A stretch of DNA of 64,000 nucleotides from NCBI GenBank assembly GCA_006937955.1, contig SSNP01000019.1, positions 3,138,084 to 3,202,083 of the forward strand. Direction: 5' to 3'. Of this stretch, positions 59,888 through 64,000 are shown one piece after another. The number at the start of each line of letters is the position of its first letter. Positions within the stretch are counted from its first letter, which is position 1. Below the pieces are notes generated by a model. It ran no database searches, had not been told where the DNA came from, and worked only from the letters and a program-made list of their open reading frames with translations. A program made the position numbers and the translations under genes. The DNA is from Pachypanchax playfairii (Eukaryota > Chordata > Actinopteri > Cyprinodontiformes > Aplocheilidae).

Positions 59888-60221
59888 GGGGGCTGTACGG
59901 TGGCACAGCCGGTAGCACTGTTGCCTTGCAGCGAGATGGTCCTGGGTTCAAACCAGGCTGGGACCTTTCTGCATGGAGTTTGCATGTTCTCCTCATGCAT
60001 GCATGCATGGGTTTTCTCCAGGGACTTCCTCCCACAAACCAAAAATATGCTTGAGGTTAATTGGCAACTCTAAATTGTCTCTTGGTGTGAGTGGTTGTAT
60101 GTCTATGTGTGGCCCTGTGATGAACTGGCGACCTGTCCAGGTGTGACCCCCGCCTCTTGCTCAATGAGATAAACACCAGCTGCCCGTGACCCTGAACAGG
60201 AATAACCGGTTAAAGATAATG
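59888..60221 (+). repeat. tRNA-derived SINE, most complete copy
   Basis: The head gggggctgtacggtggcaca gccggtagcactgttgccttg followed by ggtcctgggttcaaaccagg carries A-box-like and B-box-like motifs of a tRNA-derived Pol III promoter. The body has tgcatggagtttgcatgttc, caaaccaaaaatatgcttga ggttaattggcaactctaaattg and ctggcgacctgtccaggtgt. The 3' end is gaccctgaacaggaataacc ggttaaagataatga. This is a very common fish SINE layout. The gcatgcatgcatg stretch inside is a local expansion. Confidence 0.85.
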
Positions 60222-61539
60222 ACTGTCAGCTGTGGTCGCAGGAACATGAAGCTAATTGAAGATGGTCTAGTAGCTTTTAGCTTTATCATGGAGATCTAAA
60301 CTCTTCACTCGGAGATCCTCAGACATCTCTGACCTGTGCTTTATCTGGTCCATATTCAGTGTGGTGCACAAACTGACACCAAACTACCCAAAAACCTGTT
60401 TGTTTTCCTTTTAAAAAGACTGAATGGCTGATGAAAATCTCGAGGACACTTGTGATACTAATGAAGGTTAAACCCTCAGTATGAAACACAACTATAATCC
60501 AGGAATAATAGTCTCTTTTGGGGAATCAACAAATCTTTTAAACTCTTTCTGTATATGTTTGTAAAATAAACTGTTATTTTTTTATATATTTTTTTAATTT
60601 CTTGCTCTATCGCACATTAAATACTTGCAGGTTTACATTAACCAATTGCTTTTAACTGAATCATTTTTCAGGGGAAATGAAGCATCGTTTCAGTGAGCTG
60701 GAAGGGAACCAACAGAGTTGTCTACATTTATATGTGAATTTAGTTAGACAAGAAGAGGTTTCATCCAGCAAATGGAGAGGACCAATCAAAATAAATCCAA
60801 CAGTTTTTAATTCACGGGTAAGTTTGAAAATGCAGACAGTTACAGCCTCTTGATGAGGATCTAAAGTGTTATTTGTTTGAACACAGGGTTCTGGATCTTA
60901 TTTTAATATTGTATTTTATTGCCTGCAGTTGGCATCAGCAGCCTGATTGCAGAGCAGCACAAGTCAACAGTACAAGAGTAAAAGCTGATTAAAAGACCAG
61001 ATTAATCTGTCAGGAGTAATTCTTTGAGTTCAATTAGGGCCTACAAAAGCGTTAACAGCAGACACACGCTGTGTTGAACACACTGCCATTTACATATCCT
61101 TTAACACTTCCTGTTAAAAACCTACACCAGCTCAGATTAGCCTCGGGATTTTGGAGATAAATGTAGGACTTCCTCTTAAAAAGATTTATTTCCAAAATTT
61201 GTTTCACAGTTTCTAAAACGCCTGTTTGTTTTTTTAATTATTATTATTTGTTTGATTTTATACAAAAATCCCTTTTGGTTTAATGGGTTTTAAATGGAGA
61301 GTTATATAAGCAGCATTCCCCTCTTTTCCTTCGGATGGATGAACAAAAGGAGATCAAAAGGGAGGTGATAAAGAAAAGAGTGTCTGCTGCTGCCTTCTCC
61401 TCGTCTTTATTCTCACCACATTCTGCCATGACTTGGCCTGGATTCATGTTTGTCTCTATCGAGGACATTATTCTTTAATCTCATGTTCTCTGCTGCTCTC
61501 TGACTCTTTTGGCCTCCCCGCCTCCCACAATCCCCTCTT
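60222..61539. other. macrod1 intron 3 segment, non-coding
   Basis: AT-rich; no exon, RNA gene or assigned repeat. Confidence 0.5.
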
Positions 61540-61775
61540 ATCCATCCATCTTCCAGTCTGTCTGTCCGTCCGTCCATCTGTCTGTCCATCCGTCCATCCA
61601 CTTGCCCATCTACCAGTCTGTCCATCCATCGATCCATCCATCCATCCATCCATCCATCCATCCATCCATCCATCCATCCATCCATCCATCCATCCATCCA
61701 TCCATCATCTGTCCATCCATCCATCCATCCATCCATCCATCATCCATCCATCCATCCATCCATCCATCCATCCAT
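61540..61775 (+). repeat. (CCAT)n microsatellite, imperfect
   Basis: About 235 bp of tccatccatc-type repeat. The left third is more varied (gtctgtccgtccgtccatct), followed by long perfect runs interrupted at atcatctgtcc and atcatcc. Both strands give spurious repetitive frames (His-Pro-Ser-Ile; Met-Asp-Gly-Trp). Confidence 0.97.
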
Positions 61776-62429
61776 GTTTTCCCTCTTTAATCACACGTTC
61801 TCTGCAGCTTTAGCCTTGAAGTTATTATTCTAATCTGCACTCTCCTACAGTAATCCTTTCCATATTCTAACTGTGTATATGTGTGTGTGTTTCTGTGTGC
61901 ACTTGTCTGCATGTATGTTCGCCTCCAGCAGGAGATGTTCAGCAGTTTTACTGTGGTGTGCGTCTTGACGCAACATTTAATTTGTGCGTGTTTGTCTACT
62001 TTGTCTGTGTCCTGCAGAAAGTGGAGCGTCAGAGCACATCTGTGGGTGTACGCGCGTGAGATGAGGGGTGCGGGCATTGTCAAGGAACTGGGGCTTGCCT
62101 GTCGGGAGGTTGATTTTATTTAATTTTACAGATGCAAGTGTGCTAACACATTTCTATATATGTAGAAAAAGACCGCACGCACTGGTGAGAAACCGCGCAG
62201 CTCGCATGAGGGACGCAGGGAGAGAGAGGGAACATGAGAAAACCCTGCAAAAGAGAATTCTTTCTCTTCATGGAGTGTAGGAGTCCCACTTTAATCTCTC
62301 TGCAACTACCCGAAGCTTTACTCTTTAAATCTCCAACTTTTTACTTTAGGTTTGGGTTTAAAAAAGCTCATTTTAACAAATTGAAAACACAACATGTAAA
62401 CAAGCACGTAACCGAAAAGCAACAACAAT

Positions 62430-63190
62430 GAGAGTGACAGTTCCCGAGCCTGAACCACTGATAAATGCACAGTCATCAACACGAACCGGATCGTACCTTT
62501 TATCTCTAATCCTCTCCCCTACTGGCGGGGCTTCCTTTTCATATCATCCTGTCACAGCAGACGGTTCTTCTGCGGGTTCGCCAAACGCTCCTGCCCGCGG
62601 AAGGATGGAGAGGATGGTCGGCGTCCGCACCGGAGCTCCGTGATGTGCACCGGCTCCCACCCTGTTGTTTCACTCTGCTGTGGGTTCAGATGTGCAGCGA
62701 ACGTGTGTGTGACTGAGTCACAGAGGTTAAGCTCGGTTAAAGCTCGTTTTTTCAGCTCCAGCTCTCAGTGCGCTCCGCTCAGCCGACGTCAACTTATCCT
62801 TCAACTCAGAAACGGATCGACGCGACGTTCGTGCTTCAGATTCCCCCCTTCCTCCTCCTCCTCCTCCTCCTCCTCCTCAGAGGAAGGAACGGCTCTTCCT
62901 GAGCGAGAAATGTGCGATTTGTTTCTGTTTATCCCCAGAAGTCTCGGTTTATATTTGTCTATAAACCTAGTAAGGACTTGACAGGTGTCGCCTTTGCGCA
63001 CGTTCTGTCCTCCTCCTCCTCCTCTTCCTCGTCTCGCCCTGAGGCTGCGTGCACCGTGTTCTTTCTCTTTGTGTGAGTGTGTGCGTGCGTGTGCGTGGCG
63101 GGGGCCCTCTTCAGCGGCACTTTAAGTTCCGTTACAGAGGTTCAGCTGGTCGTCACGGTCCACCAGCTACGCGCGTTAGAGTGACAGGTG
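62430..63190. promoter_or_regulatory. CpG-rich block, candidate distal promoter
   Basis: In contrast to the AT-rich intron around it, this ~750-bp block has many CpGs. Clusters are at 62565-62640 (tcggcgtccgcaccggagct), 62765-62835 (gccgacgtcaact, gatcgacgcgacgttcg) and 62995-63200 (ctacgcgcgttagagtgac, gtgcgcgctcaaac). It also holds (CCT)n runs at about 62849-62880 and 63010-63030. No coding exon is evident. It could be the promoter or leader exon of flrt1 (minus), an internal macrod1 promoter or an unannotated non-coding transcript. Confidence 0.45.
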
Positions 63191-64000
63191 CGCGCTCAAA
63201 CTTTCTGGCACGTGCAACATAGCCAGATATATAAGGTGATGATCCCGTTGGGGCCCCATATGCAGATTTTAAGACATTTTATTTGGAAGATTAGTGAGTT
63301 TCAAACCTCACCCCGAAGATGAAGAAGGTGAAAATATACAGTAAAAATATTTCCATTAAAATATTAAAGAGATGGTCAAAAATTCAAATTTGATGCAAAA
63401 AATCATTTTTGTTCTGTCAACGGAGTCTTTTTTTAGTTAAACATTCATTGTTGTTTAAATGTCTGTTTGATTCACTAATTGATTGAACTCCTTTGGATAA
63501 TGGTTTAAATTTGCAAATCTTGTGTTAGACTTTTGTTACAGTTAAGTATATTTGAATTATTTCATTAGCCTGTTTAAAATATTTAGTGGAGCTAAATCTG
63601 CTGTAAAGTGTTCAGTTGCTCCATATCAGTTATTTCAGTCCACTTAATGTGCAACTGAAATAAGTTCATTTTGTTACAGGAGATATTTGCACAATATTTA
63701 ACTTCATTTGATCATAAGAAGACTTTAATACCTCTAAAATTCCTACATGTCCAAACTTAACTTCTGTAAAATTACATGTCCAAACTTAACCTCTCCAAAA
63801 GACCTACTGATCCAAAACTTGAACCTCTATAAAAGTCTTACATGTCCAAACTGTCAAATCCAGTAAAAAAAGTTTTGTAAAGGTTTTAGACCTAAATGTG
63901 AGAGGCAGAGCTCATATCTAGTGATCAGAAAGACATTTTAACTCATCAACACATCAAACTGCTCTCTAAATCCAAGTTGCCAGATTGTATATTTCTAATT
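63191..64000. other. macrod1 intron 3, AT-rich to window end
   Basis: Returns to AT-rich DNA. A short imperfect repetition of acatgtccaaacttaacctc-type words lies at about 63740-63860 (three or four copies, roughly 30-45 bp apart). No gene. Confidence 0.5.

Noticed and set aside
59900..59965. An independent tRNA gene in the SINE head
   Set aside because: A- and B-box-like words are present but no complete cloverleaf or anticodon stem forms, and the rest of the SINE follows directly.
61413..61813. Repetitive proteins Met-Asp-Gly-Trp or His-Pro-Ser-Ile on either strand
   Set aside because: Pure translations of the (CCAT)n microsatellite.
62428..62981. Coding exons in the CpG-rich block
   Set aside because: Short frames with CpG-driven composition, and none resembles the next macrod1 segment (LLGGGGVDG) or another known family. 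Kept only as a possible promoter region.

Overview
This window is animal nuclear DNA, almost certainly from a teleost fish (percomorph-like; species not resolved). The coding exons are separated by introns with GT/AG junctions. The interspersed repeats are of fish type (a tRNA-headed SINE, a TIR element, tetranucleotide microsatellites), and the three genes form a group that is also linked on human chromosome 11q13. There are two assembly gaps (4348-5178 and 47688-47935).

Layout. (1) 1-6645: a tandem array of a ~335-395 bp unit, each carrying one intact 72-nt tRNA-Trp(CCA) gene on the + strand. There are 16 complete copies and one cut by the window edge, and about two more fit in the gap. The array ends in a decayed unit (6638-6893), with tRNA-Trp-like fragments further out (8485-8535, 8645-8690). 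(2) 7227-9317, minus strand: two adjacent coding exons of a kindlin gene, best matched to kindlin-3 (fermt3), encoding the F0 domain and start of F1. The downstream exons are not in the window, so the array lies in the next intron or marks a broken gene or misjoin. (3) 11266-12463, plus strand: the first three coding exons of macrod1 (mono-ADP-ribosyl hydrolase), covering the mitochondrial presequence, linker and start of the macro domain. (4) 12464-64000: macrod1 intron 3. On its minus strand it holds the complete single-exon coding region of flrt1 (33062-35248), a nested antisense arrangement known from mammals. The rest of the intron is non-coding, with a ~650 bp TIR element, SINE copies, minisatellites, purine/pyrimidine-skewed tracts and a CpG-rich block near 62.5-63.2 kb that may be a distal promoter.

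The genes do not form a pathway. Kindlin-3 activates integrins, MACROD1 removes ADP-ribose from acidic residues in mitochondria, and FLRT1 is an LRR/FNIII adhesion receptor. They are together through ancestral synteny. The most unusual feature is the near-identical tRNA-Trp tandem array beside, or inside, a kindlin gene. No prokaryotic system, CRISPR array or intact autonomous transposon was found.
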